Assembly: GCF_030814995.1 (NCBI RefSeq)
Contig: NZ_JAUSVX010000009.1
Span: 278,023-342,022, forward strand
Length of the DNA stretch: 64,000 bases
DNA from: Labrys wisconsinensis
Lineage (GTDB): Bacteria > Pseudomonadota > Alphaproteobacteria > Rhizobiales > Labraceae
Direction of reading: 5' to 3'
Position numbers and translations under genes: made by a program. Shown here in pieces: positions 16,338 through 28,698 of the stretch. Numbering within the stretch: the first letter of the stretch is position 1; each line of letters opens with the position of its first letter. A model generated the notes under the pieces. That model was not told the DNA's origin and ran no database searches. It worked only from the letters and a program-made list of their open reading frames with translations.

Positions 16338-17414
16338 TCACTGGTCGTAGCTGACGACGATGCGGTCGGTGAGCGGGAAGCACTGGCAGGTCAGCACGTA
16401 GCCCTGGCGCACCTCGTAGTCCTCCAGCGCGTGGTTGACCTCCATCTCGACGTCTCCTTCCAGAACCTTGGCCCGGCAGGTGGAGCAGACGCCGGCCTTG
16501 CAGGCGTGGGGAGCGTCCATCGCGTTCTCGAGCGCGGCGTCGAGCAGGCTCTGGCCGTGCTTGGAGAACTTGAAGATGCGCGTCGCGCCGTCGAGCGTGA
16601 CGGTCGCCTCGCAGGCCGCTCCCCGATCGGCGCCGGCCGCCGCCTCCACCTTGCGGCGGGCCCGGCCGGGCTGCGAGGACGCGAAGAGCTCGAACTTGAT
16701 CTGGTCGTCGCGCAGCCCGTGGTCGCGCAGGGCCGCGGCGATCGCCAGCATCATCGGCTCGGGCCCGCAGATGAAGGCGGTCGCGACGGAGCCGGGGTCG
16801 ATCCAGCTCTTGAACAGCGCCGCGCATTTCTCGCCGTCGATCCGACCGGTGAAGAGGTCGATATCCTGCGCCTCGCTCTCCAGCACATGCAGAACGGACA
16901 GCCGGTCGAGATGGAGGTTCTTGAGGTCCTCCAGCTCCTCCCGGAACATGATCGAGCTGATCTGCCGGTTGGCATAGACCAGCGTGAAGCGGGATCGCGG
17001 CTCGCGCGCAAGCACCGTCTTGATGATGGACAGCACCGGCGTGATGCCGCTGCCGCCGGCAAAGCCGAGATAGTGCCTGGCGGCCTCCGGCTCGAGCGGC
17101 GTGAAGAACGCGCCCATCGGCGGCATGGCTTCCAGCCTGTCGCCGACCTTCAGGCTTTCGTTGGCCCAGGTGGAGAAGCAGCCGCCGTCGACGCGCTTGA
17201 TGCCGACCTTCAGCACCCCCTCGTCCCTGCCGGCGCAGATCGAGTAGGAGCGGCGCAACTCCTCGTCCTCGAACCGGCGCCGGAAGGTCAGGTACTGGCC
17301 CTGCGTGAAATCGAAGACGGCCCGGTCCTCCTGCGAGGGCAGCAGCGTGACGACGACCGCATCGCGCGTCTCCCGGCGGACTTCGGTGACGGTCAGGGAA
17401 TGAAAACGTGCCAT
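16338..17414 (-). CDS. paaE: Phenylacetyl-CoA epoxidase reductase subunit
   Basis: A 358-residue flavin/iron-sulfur reductase that passes electrons from NADPH to the PaaAC oxygenase. The N-terminal FAD domain has the RRSYSIC motif (about 53-59), the NADP domain has FAGGSGITPVLSII (about 118-131), and the C-terminal plant-type 2Fe-2S domain has CKAGVCSTC followed by a fourth Cys near the end (LTCQCFP). It lies directly downstream of paaD. Confidence 0.95.
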   Translation of the reverse strand: MARFHSLTVTEVRRETRDAVVVTLLPSQEDRAVFDFTQGQYLTFRRRFEDEELRRSYSICAGRDEGVLKVGIKRVDGGCFSTWANESLKVGDRLEAMPPMGAFFTPLEPEAARHYLGFAGGSGITPVLSIIKTVLAREPRSRFTLVYANRQISSIMFREELEDLKNLHLDRLSVLHVLESEAQDIDLFTGRIDGEKCAALFKSWIDPGSVATAFICGPEPMMLAIAAALRDHGLRDDQIKFELFASSQPGRARRKVEAAAGADRGAACEATVTLDGATRIFKFSKHGQSLLDAALENAMDAPHACKAGVCSTCRAKVLEGDVEMEVNHALEDYEVRQGYVLTCQCFPLTDRIVVSYDQ

Positions 17415-17433
17415 GAGGGCCCCTTCCCGTGCA

Positions 17434-17958
17434 TCAGATGCATTTGAAATAGTCGAACGGTTCCAGGCAGTCGGTGCAGCGACAGCTCGCCTTGCAGGGC
17501 GTCGAGCCGAACTGGCTGATCCTCTCGGTCCGCTGCGATCCGCAGCGCGGACAGGCGATCACGAGGCTCGAACGGCCGGCGAGCCTGTCGATGCGTCCGG
17601 CAAGCCGGCCCTCGGCCGCCGTGCCGTCGATCGGCGGGGCGATGCCGTAGGCGCGCAGCTTCTCGCGGCCTTCGGCGCTGATCCAGTCCGTCGTCCAGGC
17701 GGGAGAGAGCCGGCGTTGCAGCCGCACCGTGCCGAGGCCCCGGCCGGCGAGCGCCCGCTCGATATCGAGGCTGATGGCCGCGGTGGCGGGACAGCCCGAA
17801 TAGGTCGGCGTCACCGTGACCACCAGCGTCCCATCCTGCCATTCGACATCGCGGATGACGCCGAGGTCGGTGAGCGACAGGACCGGAATTTCCGGGTCCG
17901 GCACCGCCGACAGCCAATGCCAGATCTCCTCGACGGCGGGGTGGGGTGCCGTGACCAT
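17434..17958 (-). CDS. paaD: Phenylacetyl-CoA epoxidase maturation protein
   Basis: A 174-residue protein with an N-terminal DUF59/MIP18-type iron-sulfur assembly domain (PDPEIPVLSLTDLGVIRDV, about 21-39; PTYSGCPAT, about 51-59). The C-terminal cysteine cluster (CPRCGS, then CKASCRCTDC) probably binds a metal. PaaD is needed to assemble the iron-sulfur or di-iron parts of the epoxidase. Spacing to paaC is 9 bp. Confidence 0.93.
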   Translation of the reverse strand: MVTAPHPAVEEIWHWLSAVPDPEIPVLSLTDLGVIRDVEWQDGTLVVTVTPTYSGCPATAAISLDIERALAGRGLGTVRLQRRLSPAWTTDWISAEGREKLRAYGIAPPIDGTAAEGRLAGRIDRLAGRSSLVIACPRCGSQRTERISQFGSTPCKASCRCTDCLEPFDYFKCI

Positions 17959-17967
17959 CCCCGACCC

Positions 17968-18750
17968 CTACCAGACCGCGCCGGGATAGGCGCGCTGCAG
18001 GAACTGCAGCTCGGCCAGGATGTAGCCGAGATGCTCGGTGTGCACGCCGTGGCGGCCACCCTTGTGCATGTGGCCGTCCGCCGGCTTCTTCAGCGTGGCT
18101 TCGGCGAGCCCCTCGGACACGATCTCGTCCCACTCCGCCGCGAGGCTCCGCGGTTCCGGCACGACGCCGGCCTCCGCAAGGGGGGCGTCGACCGCATCGC
18201 CGACGAACATCTCGCCCGTGAAGGGCCAGAGGTCATCGAGCGCGCGCTGCATGCGCAGGTGGCTTTCGGCCGTGCCGTCGCCGAGGCGCACCACGAGGTC
18301 GCGGCTGCGGTCGAGATGATAGGAAACCTCCTTGAAGGCCTTTTCCGCAATCTCGGCGACGCGCCGGTCGGTCGAGCTCTTCAGCGCCTTCAGCAGCAGG
18401 TGATGCCAGACATCGAAGAGGAACTGGCGCATCAGCGTCTTGCCGAAATCGCCGTTCGGGCGCTCGACCAGCAGGATGTTGCGGAACTCGAAACCGTCGC
18501 GCAGATAGGCAAGATCGTCCGCCGAGCGGCCCCTGCCTTCCACCTCGCCCGCAAGGCCGAGCCAGAGCTGCGTCTGGCCGATCAGATCGAGGGCCGTGTT
18601 GGCGAGCGCGATATCCTCCTCCAGGGCCGGCGCATGACCGCACCATTCGGAGACGCGATGGCCGAGGATCAGCGTCGCGTCGCCGATGCGCAGCAGGAAT
18701 TCGAAGAGCGCGGTCCGATCGACCGCCGGTTCGAGCGCCGCGGTCGCCAT
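17968..18750 (-). CDS. paaC: Phenylacetyl-CoA epoxidase structural subunit
   Basis: A 260-residue ferritin-like subunit (PaaC) that pairs with PaaA. Typical stretches are LGHRVSEWCGHAPALEEDIA (about 29-48) and LMRQFLFDVWHHLLL. It ends with HTEHLGYILAELQFLQRAYP, a strongly conserved PaaC tail. The ATG overlaps the paaB stop by one base (TGATG). Confidence 0.94.
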   Translation of the reverse strand: MATAALEPAVDRTALFEFLLRIGDATLILGHRVSEWCGHAPALEEDIALANTALDLIGQTQLWLGLAGEVEGRGRSADDLAYLRDGFEFRNILLVERPNGDFGKTLMRQFLFDVWHHLLLKALKSSTDRRVAEIAEKAFKEVSYHLDRSRDLVVRLGDGTAESHLRMQRALDDLWPFTGEMFVGDAVDAPLAEAGVVPEPRSLAAEWDEIVSEGLAEATLKKPADGHMHKGGRHGVHTEHLGYILAELQFLQRAYPGAVW

Positions 18751-19034
18751 CACATGTGCCCCACGTCGTCGGGAATGTCGAAAAAGGTCGGGTGGCGATA
18801 GATCTTGGCGTTCGACGGCTCGAAGAGCGGCCCCTTCTCCGAGGGAGCGCTCGCCGCGATGTCGCGGGACCTCACCACCCAGATGCTGACGCCCTCGCTG
18901 CGGCGCGTATAGACGTCGCGGGCATTGTTGATCGCCATCTCGGCGTCGGGCGCATGCAGGCTGCCGACATGGCGATGGTTGAGGCCGTGCTGCCCCCGGA
19001 TGAAGACTTCCCAGAGCGGCCATTCGCTGGACAT
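18750..19034 (-). CDS. paaB: Phenylacetyl-CoA epoxidase subunit B
   Basis: A 94-residue protein. EWPLWEVFIRGQHGLNHRHV (about 4-23) and the HAPDAEMAINNARDVYTRR segment are the PaaB signature. PaaB bridges PaaAC heterodimers in the complex. ATG 19034 fits the usual length of about 95 residues. Confidence 0.95.
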   Translation of the reverse strand: MSSEWPLWEVFIRGQHGLNHRHVGSLHAPDAEMAINNARDVYTRRSEGVSIWVVRSRDIAASAPSEKGPLFEPSNAKIYRHPTFFDIPDDVGHM

Positions 19035-19059
19035 GTCGGCGCCTCCCGTGTCTTCGGCC

Positions 19060-20064
19060 TCATGCGGTGGCGGTTCGCGCAGCGGCAGCGTGGTCGGCGG
19101 CCTTGTCCGCATAGGCCGTCAGGCCGTCGCGGAACCAGGCGCCGTCGTCCCAGGCCTTTCGACGCGCGTCGAGGCGCTCCGCATTGCAGAGGCCGTTGCC
19201 GGCGATCACGTTGAAGAACTCCGCCCAGTCCGGCTCGCCGAAGTCATAGCCGCGCTTCTGCTCGTTCCATTTGAGGTCCGGGTCGGGAATGGCGAGGCTG
19301 AGATACTCGGCCTGAGGCACCGTCTGGTCGACGAACTTCTGGCGCAGCTCGTCGTTGGAGTTCTGCTTGATCCGCCACGCCATCGACTGGGCCGAATGCA
19401 CCGAAGCCTCGTCGGAGGGGCCGAACATCATCAGGGAGGGCCACCACCAGCGGTTCAGCGCATCCTGCACCATGGCCTTCTGCGCCGGCGTGCCCCTCAC
19501 CATCTTCATCAGCACGTCGAAGCCCTGGCGCTGATGGAAGCTTTCTTCCTTGCAGATGCGGATCATGGCCCGGGCATACGGGCCGTAGGAACAGCGCTGC
19601 AGCGGGACCTGGTTCATGATGGCCGCGCCGTCGACCAGCCAGCCGATTGCGCCGATATCGGCCCATGTCAGCGTCGGGTAGTTGAAGATGGAGGAATATT
19701 TGGCCTTGCCGGCATGGAGCTGCTCGTACATCTCGTCGCGGCTGACGCCGAGCGTCTCGGCGGCGCAGTAGAGGTAGAGGCCGTGGCCCGCCTCGTCCTG
19801 CACCTTGGCGAGCAGGATGGCTTTCCGCTCCAGCGTCGGCGCCCGGGTGATCCAGTTGCCTTCCGGCAGCTGGCCGACGATTTCGGAATGGGCGTGCTGG
19901 CTGATCTGGCGCACCAGCGTCTTCCTGTAGCTCTCCGGCATCCATTCCTTCGGCTCGATCTTCTGGCCGGCGTCGATGCGCTCCTGGAAAGCGCGCTCCT
20001 GCGGATCCATCTCGTCGAGGGAGCGGATGCGGGCGCCGTCGGTCTTCACCAGCTGTGCATACAT
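19060..20064 (-). CDS. paaA: Phenylacetyl-CoA epoxidase catalytic oxygenase subunit
   Basis: A 334-residue di-iron oxygenase that epoxidises the ring of phenylacetyl-CoA. Ligand motifs are visible: HAHSEIVG (about 58-65), QDEAGHG (about 89-95) and KEESFHQ (about 174-180), each with Glu or ExxH. The start at 20064 has a GGAGG site and gives the standard N-terminus [10 protein letters not shown]. The next upstream frame in the operon is the thiolase remnant, 25 bp away. Confidence 0.96.
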   Translation of the reverse strand: MYAQLVKTDGARIRSLDEMDPQERAFQERIDAGQKIEPKEWMPESYRKTLVRQISQHAHSEIVGQLPEGNWITRAPTLERKAILLAKVQDEAGHGLYLYCAAETLGVSRDEMYEQLHAGKAKYSSIFNYPTLTWADIGAIGWLVDGAAIMNQVPLQRCSYGPYARAMIRICKEESFHQRQGFDVLMKMVRGTPAQKAMVQDALNRWWWPSLMMFGPSDEASVHSAQSMAWRIKQNSNDELRQKFVDQTVPQAEYLSLAIPDPDLKWNEQKRGYDFGEPDWAEFFNVIAGNGLCNAERLDARRKAWDDGAWFRDGLTAYADKAADHAAAARTATA

Positions 20065-20089
20065 GACCCTCGCCTCCTGGCTGCGCGCT

Positions 20090-20242
20090 TCAGACGCGCC
20101 CGAGAATGATGGCGGTGCCCTGGCCGAGAGCGATGCCCACCGCGCACGGCGCCCGCCCGATCTTCCCCGCGCATGGGGACAGCAGGCCCGCCGAGGGGCT
20201 GATCGGCGTTCCCGCCGCATCGCAGACATGGGCCTGGTTCAT
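20090..20242 (-). pseudogene. paaJ: Internally deleted thiolase remnant (paaJ/pcaF type)
   Basis: A 50-codon frame with an intact start, a strong ribosome site (GGGGAGGAAGGC) and a stop. The first residues, [15 protein letters not shown], match the N-terminus of 3-oxoadipyl-CoA-type thiolases (pattern ICDAVRTPIG). The last, [18 protein letters not shown], match the thiolase C-terminus (pattern CIGVGQGIAxxxERV). About 340 residues between them are missing, including all catalytic residues. I read it as a paaJ-type gene with one large in-frame deletion, still leading the paaA operon. It may be kept as a leader peptide or simply be a recent scar. Confidence 0.75.
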
Positions 20243-20278
20243 GCCTTCCTCCCCGGATGCGCACGCCTTCGGCGTCAA

Positions 20279-20298
20279 TTAACCGACCGACCAGTCAC
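20279..20298. promoter_or_regulatory. Putative PaaR operator, paaA side
   Basis: The element TTAACCGACCGACCAGTCAC aligns base for base with the one at 9959-9978, mostly with purine-for-purine changes. It lies 36 bp upstream of the first start codon of the leftward paa operon. The same TetR-type regulator probably controls both transcripts. Confidence 0.6.
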
Positions 20299-20404
20299 TC
20301 AATTAGCACGAAACACGTCACGGATAAATGGAATTTTTCTGAATTTCTGTGACATTCAAGCGCACACGCCATGGCTTGCCGCCGCTGCGGCACGCGACAG
20401 CCTG

Positions 20405-21334
20405 CTAGATCGGGTCGGCGCGCAGCGCCTCGAGGCGCTCGATCCGATTCGCGCCCGCCGGTGTCCGTTCCGGCAATCTTCCCGCCCCATCGATGAAGTG
20501 GCGGCCGACATGGCCGTCGGCCTTCTCGGAGAGCCTGACATAGAGGTCGGCGAAGACCCGCCGCGCCTCTCCGCCCGGCCAGCCGGCGGGCAAGGCCGAC
20601 TTGGGAAGCTGCGGCTCCCGCAGCATGATCAGGCGGTATTGATGCACCAGAAGGAGCCGCGCAACCAGGCAGGCCAACGGCGAGAGAGAAGAGCCGTCCC
20701 CGATCCGCTGCGAGAACCCGCCAAAGCGATGCAGGAACTCGTCATAAGCCGCCGCGAAACGCGGCAGGTTCCAGGCCTCGTCCACGAAGTCCTTCAGGGC
20801 GCCGCCTTGGGTCGCGAGCGTCGCGTCGAAGACGACGACGCGTTCCGGCAGGTGCGTCGCGGGGTGGGTCCCCATCGCCAGACGCGGGCCGAGCTTGGCA
20901 AAGCCGTCCCGCTCCAGACCCTGCATGATCTCGTCCGGAGCGGGGCCGTTGATCAGGACGAATTGCCATCGCGCTGCCGGTGCCGGCCCGTAGAGAAGAG
21001 CGGCAGCCCCGGCAAATTCCGTCTGGGCGTCGGCAGTCAGCCGGTAGTAGCTCCGGCGCCCGTCGCGCTCGCCGCGAAGCCGTCCTGCCGCGACCAGCCG
21101 CGACACCGCCGTCCGCACCAAGGTTTCGGTGATCCCGACGCTCCGGCAGGTTTCGATGAGATTTCCGATCCAGACCACGCCGCCCCGCGGCTCGACGACA
21201 TCGCCATAGATGGTGACGATGAAACCCGCCGCCCTGACCGTCAGGCCGGTCAGCAGCCGCTCGACCGCCTCCCCCAGGCCATGTCCGGGCTCGTCGCTCT
21301 CGATCGACAACCTGGCCCTGCTCCAGCCTCGCAA
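20405..21334 (-). CDS. paaX: PaaX-family transcriptional regulator
   Basis: A 309-residue PaaX-type regulator. An N-terminal winged-helix domain (IVTIYGDVVEPRGG, about 39-52; LVRTAVSRLVAAGRLRGERD, about 72-91) is followed by RRSYYRLT and the long C-terminal PaaX domain. PaaX proteins repress paa operons and respond to phenylacetyl-CoA. I chose the TTG at 21334, since no ATG lies before the HTH. It is upstream of, and transcribed in the same direction as, the paaA operon. Confidence 0.85.
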   Translation of the reverse strand: MRGWSRARLSIESDEPGHGLGEAVERLLTGLTVRAAGFIVTIYGDVVEPRGGVVWIGNLIETCRSVGITETLVRTAVSRLVAAGRLRGERDGRRSYYRLTADAQTEFAGAAALLYGPAPAARWQFVLINGPAPDEIMQGLERDGFAKLGPRLAMGTHPATHLPERVVVFDATLATQGGALKDFVDEAWNLPRFAAAYDEFLHRFGGFSQRIGDGSSLSPLACLVARLLLVHQYRLIMLREPQLPKSALPAGWPGGEARRVFADLYVRLSEKADGHVGRHFIDGAGRLPERTPAGANRIERLEALRADPI

Positions 21335-21434
21335 CGCGTCCGCATCCCTTACAGTGGGATGCCGGCGATGTTCAAGCGAGCGCGATCACGGGAAGGAGGG
21401 TCCAGCGTCGGCATCTCCCGCCCCGAGCGGTGCG

Positions 21435-22280
21435 TCAGCCTCGCCCCGCAAAGAAGCGCATCAGCAGGGCCGTCTCGCGTTCCTCGCCCGCGTGATCGGC
21501 GGCCACCGCGGCGTAGAACTCCGCCATCGCCGTGTAGACCGCGCTTTCCGGCCGGTCCTCGCCGATGGTCGCGGCGATCTCGCGCATCTCCGGCACCCAG
21601 CGATAGGCCTTGGGCAGCATGTCCGGGATGCCCTTGGCCAGGCGCGCCAGCAGCTCGGGCTGGCTCGCGCCGAGCTCGTCCAGTAGCGCCCCGCCGACGC
21701 CGTGACGGGTGGCGGCGAGGATCATGCCGGCGCCGAGCGCGGTCAGGCCCTTGGTGATGCCGGCATAGGCCATCTTCAGCGCCGAGGCGGCGCCGACGCC
21801 GCCCTCCAGCACTTTCGCATCCAGCCCGTGGCCGGCGAGGATCGCGGCGCAGTCGCCGACCGGTCCGCAGAGGTGGAAGGCCGGGCCCTTGCCCTCGCGC
21901 TGCGGCGGCGCACCGAAGATGCCGCCGTCGACGAAGGTTGCGCCCGCGGCGGCGACGATGGCGCCGACCTCGCGCGCAGTCGCAGGGCTGACGGCGTTGA
22001 GGTCGACATAGACCGGTCTCGTCCGTGCCGCCGCGATGGCGGCGGCCATGCGCGTGGCGAGGCCCACCGCCTTGTCGGGCGGCACGATGGAGAGGAAGAT
22101 CTCGGCCCCGGCGAGCTCCGCGTCACCGACGCCGATCATGCCTGCGGCCCGGGCGCGGACGATGCTGGCCTCGCTGCGGCCGTCCAGCGAGGTGACGACG
22201 CGGGCGCCGCGGGCCGCGAGCCTTGCGCCCACGGCCGCGCCCATCGCGCCGGCTGCGACGACGGCGATGGTCCTGCTCAT
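21435..22280 (-). CDS. NAD(P)-binding reductase of the DUF1932 / 6-phosphogluconate-dehydrogenase-like family
   Basis: A 281-residue protein with an N-terminal Rossmann fold (VVAAGAMGAAVGARLAARGA, about 7-26). The beta-hydroxyacid-dehydrogenase-like middle has VDLNAVSP, VDGGIFGAPP and the catalytic-lysine region LKMAYAGITKG, and the C-terminus is the DUF1932 type. A good GGAGGT ribosome site precedes ATG 22280. The first Gly-rich motif reads GAGAMG with Ala variants. Substrate unknown; relatives act on beta-hydroxy acids. Confidence 0.75.
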   Translation of the reverse strand: MSRTIAVVAAGAMGAAVGARLAARGARVVTSLDGRSEASIVRARAAGMIGVGDAELAGAEIFLSIVPPDKAVGLATRMAAAIAAARTRPVYVDLNAVSPATAREVGAIVAAAGATFVDGGIFGAPPQREGKGPAFHLCGPVGDCAAILAGHGLDAKVLEGGVGAASALKMAYAGITKGLTALGAGMILAATRHGVGGALLDELGASQPELLARLAKGIPDMLPKAYRWVPEMREIAATIGEDRPESAVYTAMAEFYAAVAADHAGEERETALLMRFFAGRG

Positions 22281-22446
22281 CCCGGACCTCCTTCGGTTGC
22301 GTGCCGTGGCGCACGAGCCGGCGCCGACGCCGCACCGCGCGCTGCAAAGGTCCGGATGACAATGGGCCGAGCCGGCCCGCCTGTCGATGGCGCCGCCCGC
22401 GGCAAAACATCCGCGACGCAAGAGCGCGACCGGGCGCGGCCTCGTC

Positions 22447-23279
22447 TCAGCCCAGCCGCGCGGCGTGCCAGGCGATGTGGTCCGCCATGAAGGTCGAGAT
22501 GAAGAAGTAGGAGTGGTCGTAGCCCTCGCGCATGGTGAGCGTGAGCGGCATCCCTGCCCTCTCGCAGGCCTCGCGCAGCAGCCAGGGCCGCAGACCCGTA
22601 TCGAGGAAGCTGTCGGCCGTGCCCTGGTCGACCAGCAGCTCGGGCAGGCGGTGGCCGTCTTCGATCAGGGCGCAGGCGTCCCAGGCGCGCCAGGCCTTGG
22701 CATCCGGCCCCAGGTACTTCTCCAAAGCCGGGCGCGACCAATCCGCCGTCGAGGGCTGCACGATCGGCGCGAAGGCCGAGCAGCTGCGATAGCGCCCCGG
22801 GTTCTTCAGCGCGATGGTGAGCGCGCCGTGCCCGCCCATGGAATGGCCGAAAATGCCCTGGCGGCTCATGTCGGCCGGGAACTCGGCCGCCACCAGCGCC
22901 GGAAGCTCCTGCGTGACGTAGGAATACATCCGGTAATTGGCGGCGTAAGGGGCCTCGGTCGCATCGACATAGAAGCCGGCGCCCGATCCGAACTGCCAGT
23001 TGCCGGGCTCGTCCGGCACGTCCGGGCCGCGCGGGCTGGTGTCGGGCGCGACGATGATGACGCCGTGCCGGGCCGCCGCGGCGCGGTATTCGCCCTTCTC
23101 CATGACGTTGGCATGGGTGCAGGTCAGGCCCGATAGGTACCATAGTACGGGAACGACGCCGTCCCGCGCCTGCGGCGGCACGAAGACGGCGAAGGTCATC
23201 GGGCAGCGCGTCGTCGCCGCCTCATGGCGATAGACGCCCTGCACGCCGCCATGGCTGAGGGCCTTGGAGACGGTCTCCA

Positions 23280-23280
<1 letters not shown>
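22447..23280 (-). CDS. fghA: S-formylglutathione hydrolase
   Basis: A 277-residue esterase-D-type hydrolase. The nucleophile motif GHSMGGHGAL lies near 147-156, the catalytic Asp in VDQGTADSFLD, and the His in GYDHSYFFI. It releases formate and glutathione from S-formylglutathione. Its start overlaps the adhC stop by one base (TGATG), so the two steps of glutathione-dependent formaldehyde oxidation are translated together. Confidence 0.95.
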
Positions 23281-24392
<1,112 letters not shown>

Positions 24393-24436
24393 GGGTGGCT
24401 CCCTTTCGGAGTTGGGGGTGGAGAGGCGGGTCACGA

Positions 24437-24628
24437 AAGCCTTCTCCACCGAAGGTGGGGAAGGTGGCGCCGCGAAGCGGCGACGGATGGGGTGTGGCGG
24501 GCAAGGCTGGCCTTTCGACAATCTTGCACGACGGTCGTGCCAGCTGAACACAGACCGAGACCTGCCCGCCACACCCCATCCGACCCGACTTCGTCGGGCC
24601 ACCTTCCCCGCTACGCGGAGAAGGCTTT
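24437..24628. repeat. Long palindromic repeat between ettA and adhC
   Basis: Ends are the perfect 12-bp inverted pair AAAGCCTTCTCC / GGAGAAGGCTTT. Inside, further long arms pair, including GGTGGGGAAGGTGG against CCACCTTCCCC and CGGATGGGGTGTGGCGGGCA against its complement near the middle. Right after the right arm comes a short T run. It may serve as ettA's terminator. The structure is that of a REP/MITE-like element. Confidence 0.7.
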
Positions 24629-24637
24629 TTCAAGCCC

Positions 24638-26293
<1,656 letters not shown>

Positions 26294-26457
26294 CGCCGCG
26301 CCCTGCCGTACTGGTGTTTCGAGGATTGGGCCGGTGTGTACCCGAGGGGGCGCGGCCGGGCAAGGCGCCTGGGGGCAGGATTGCGGGATGACGGTCGGGG
26401 ATAACAACGATCGGGCGAGGCGGGACCGTTGTCGGCGAAGGCGCGACGCCTGGGCCT

Positions 26458-26604
26458 CCCCTCCCCCTTGTGGGGAGGGGTAAGGGGCTGGGGGTCGTGT
26501 AGGATAGGACGCGACACCGGTCGAAGGGCATCAGGCGTTGTTCTGATCCGTCGAGGCGGGCGTCACGACCCCCACCCCTAACCCCTCCCCACAAGGGGGA
26601 GGGG
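26458..26604. repeat. REP-type palindrome, family A, copy 1
   Basis: The left arm CCCCTCCCCCTTGTGGGG is answered by CCCCACAAGGGGGAGGGG at the right end, and inner parts (GGGGGTCGTG / CACGACCCCC) also pair. It lies in the 354-bp gap between ettA and the ABC importer genes. A second copy at 28653-28760 shares both arms. Confidence 0.75.
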
Positions 26605-26647
26605 AAAAGCCGGCGTCGCGGGCGATGCATCATGCTGCCCAGTCCCC

Positions 26648-27613
26648 TCAGATATCATCCCTTATGCAAGCCTTCAGGTGCCCCTCTCCCACCACCCGCA
26701 GCGGCGGCACCGTCTCGGCGCAGGCGGCGATCGCCGCGGGGCAGCGGGTGCGGAAGACGCAGCCGGACGGCGGGCTCGCCGGGCTCGGGATGTCGCCGCG
26801 CAGGACCTGGCGCTCGCGCGGGCGGTCGAGGTCGGGGGACGGGATCGCCGACAGGAGCGCCCTGGTATAAGGGTGCTGCGGCGTGGCGTAGAGCGCCGCG
26901 CTGGGGGCGATCTCCATGATCCGGCCGAGATAGAGCACGATCACCCGGTCGCAGACATATTCCACCACGGCGAGGTCGTGGGAGATGAACAGCATGGTCA
27001 GCCCCAGCCGTGCCTGCAGGCCGCGCATCAGGTTGACCACCTGCGCCTGGATCGACACGTCGAGCGCCGAGACCGGCTCGTCGGCGACCAGGAACTCCGG
27101 CTGCAGCGTCAGCGCCCGGGCGATGCCGATGCGCTGGCGCTGGCCGCCGGAGAATTCGTGGGCATAGCGGTCGAGCGCGTCCGCCGGCAGCTCCACCTCA
27201 CCCAGCGCCCGGCGCGCCCGCTCCAGCCGCTCGCGGCGCGTGCCGATGCCCTGGATGTCGAGGCCCTCGGTCAGGATCTCGCCGATGGTCATGCGCGGCG
27301 ACAGGCTGGCGAAGGGGTCCTGGAAGACATATTGCAGGCGCCGGCGCATGCGGCGCATCTCCCCGGTGGGGAGCGTGACGAGGTCGCGGCCGTCGAACAC
27401 CACCGATCCGGCGCTCGGCTCGATCAGGCGCAGCACCGAGCGGCCGATCGTGGTCTTGCCGCTGCCGGATTCGCCGACCAGCCCGACCACCTCGCCGCGG
27501 CCGACGTCGAAGGAGATGTCGTGCAGGATGCGCAAGCCGCCGGCGCCGCGCGGGCCGTAATCCTTGGCGAGGTTGCGGACGGAAAGGAGCGCGCCAGTCA
27601 TGCCGGGATTCAT
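26648..27613 (-). CDS. Dpp/Opp-type ABC transporter ATP-binding protein (DppF-like)
   Basis: A 321-residue importer ATPase. Walker A is GESGSGKTT (about 45-53), the Q loop is in [10 protein letters not shown], the signature is FSGGQRQRI, and Walker B is [13 protein letters not shown]. The C-terminal oligopeptide-transporter tail carries [14 protein letters not shown], whose cysteines in DppD/DppF bind an iron-sulfur cluster. It overlaps the partner ATPase gene by four bases. Confidence 0.9.
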   Translation of the reverse strand: MNPGMTGALLSVRNLAKDYGPRGAGGLRILHDISFDVGRGEVVGLVGESGSGKTTIGRSVLRLIEPSAGSVVFDGRDLVTLPTGEMRRMRRRLQYVFQDPFASLSPRMTIGEILTEGLDIQGIGTRRERLERARRALGEVELPADALDRYAHEFSGGQRQRIGIARALTLQPEFLVADEPVSALDVSIQAQVVNLMRGLQARLGLTMLFISHDLAVVEYVCDRVIVLYLGRIMEIAPSAALYATPQHPYTRALLSAIPSPDLDRPRERQVLRGDIPSPASPPSGCVFRTRCPAAIAACAETVPPLRVVGEGHLKACIRDDI

Positions 27614-28698
27614 GCCGCGATCTCCCGCCAGCGCAGGCAGCGGCTGCCATGGCCGCCGCCGGTGTCGACGATTGCGGGCGGCGCGAGGGTGCAGGCCGCC
27701 TCGGCATGGCGGCAGCGCGGCGCGAAGGCGCAGCCGGGCGGCATGGCCCGCAGGCTTGGCACCGTGCCGGCAATGGCGGGCAGCGGCCGGCCGGACTGCC
27801 GCAGCGCCGTGGCCGTGCCGAGCCGCGGCGTCGAGGCCAGCAGGCCGATGGTGTAGGGATGGCGCGGGCGCCGGAACACCGCCTCGACCGGCCCCTCCTC
27901 GACCACCCGCCCGGCATACATCACCGCGACGCGCTGGGCGATCTCGGCGACGACACCGAGATTGTGGGTGACGAACAGCATGCTCATGCCCCGCTCGCGC
28001 TGCAGCTTGCGCAGGAGGTCGAGAATCTGCGCCTGGATGGTCACGTCGAGCGCCGTGGTCGGCTCGTCCGCGATCAGGAGCGTCGGGTCGCAGGCGAGCG
28101 CCATGGCGATGGTGGCGCGCTGGCGCATGCCGCCGGAGAGCTCGTGCGGATATTGCCCCGCCCGCCGGCCGGGATCGGCGATGCCGACCTGGCCCATCAG
28201 GGCGATCGCCGCCTCGCGCGCCGCGCGCCGATCCGCGCCGCGGTGGACGCGCAGCGGCTCGCCGATCTGGTCGCCGAGCGTGTAGACCGGGTTGAGGCTG
28301 GTCAGCGGCTCCTGGAACACCATGGCGACGTCGTTGCCGCGGATCCGGCGCAGCGCCTCGCCCTCGAGCACGGCGAGGTCGCGCACCACGCCGTCCTTGC
28401 CGGTGAGGCGCACGCTTCCGGCGGCGATCCGCCCGGTCCCGGCCGGCAGCAGGCCCATGATCGACAGGCTGGTGACCGACTTGCCGGATCCAGATTCGCC
28501 GACCAGCGCCAGGGTCTCGCCGGCCGCGATGCTGAGGTCGAGGCCGGCCACGGCGGTGATCTCGCCGCCACGCCCGCGGAAGACGGTGGTGAGGCCGCTG
28601 ATGGCGAGGGTGGGCTGCGTCGAGCCGATCGTCGGACGCGACGCCGGCCATTCCCCTCCCCCTTGTGGAGAGGGGTTAGGGGTGGGGGTCGTTGACAT
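27610..28698 (-). CDS. Dpp/Opp-type ABC transporter ATP-binding protein (DppD-like) with repeat-derived N-terminus
   Basis: A 362-residue ATPase: Walker [10 protein letters not shown] (about 65-73), signature LSGGMRQRA, Walker [13 protein letters not shown] and a cysteine-containing C-terminal tail. The only possible starts lie inside or beyond the REP palindrome at 28653-28760. Residues 3-16 ([14 protein letters not shown]) are the translated repeat arm. No ATG, GTG or TTG occurs between the repeat and the first conserved residues (PTLAISGL). The native start was therefore replaced by the repeat insertion, and expression depends on it. Confidence 0.88.
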   Translation of the reverse strand: MSTTPTPNPSPQGGGEWPASRPTIGSTQPTLAISGLTTVFRGRGGEITAVAGLDLSIAAGETLALVGESGSGKSVTSLSIMGLLPAGTGRIAAGSVRLTGKDGVVRDLAVLEGEALRRIRGNDVAMVFQEPLTSLNPVYTLGDQIGEPLRVHRGADRRAAREAAIALMGQVGIADPGRRAGQYPHELSGGMRQRATIAMALACDPTLLIADEPTTALDVTIQAQILDLLRKLQRERGMSMLFVTHNLGVVAEIAQRVAVMYAGRVVEEGPVEAVFRRPRHPYTIGLLASTPRLGTATALRQSGRPLPAIAGTVPSLRAMPPGCAFAPRCRHAEAACTLAPPAIVDTGGGHGSRCLRWREIAA

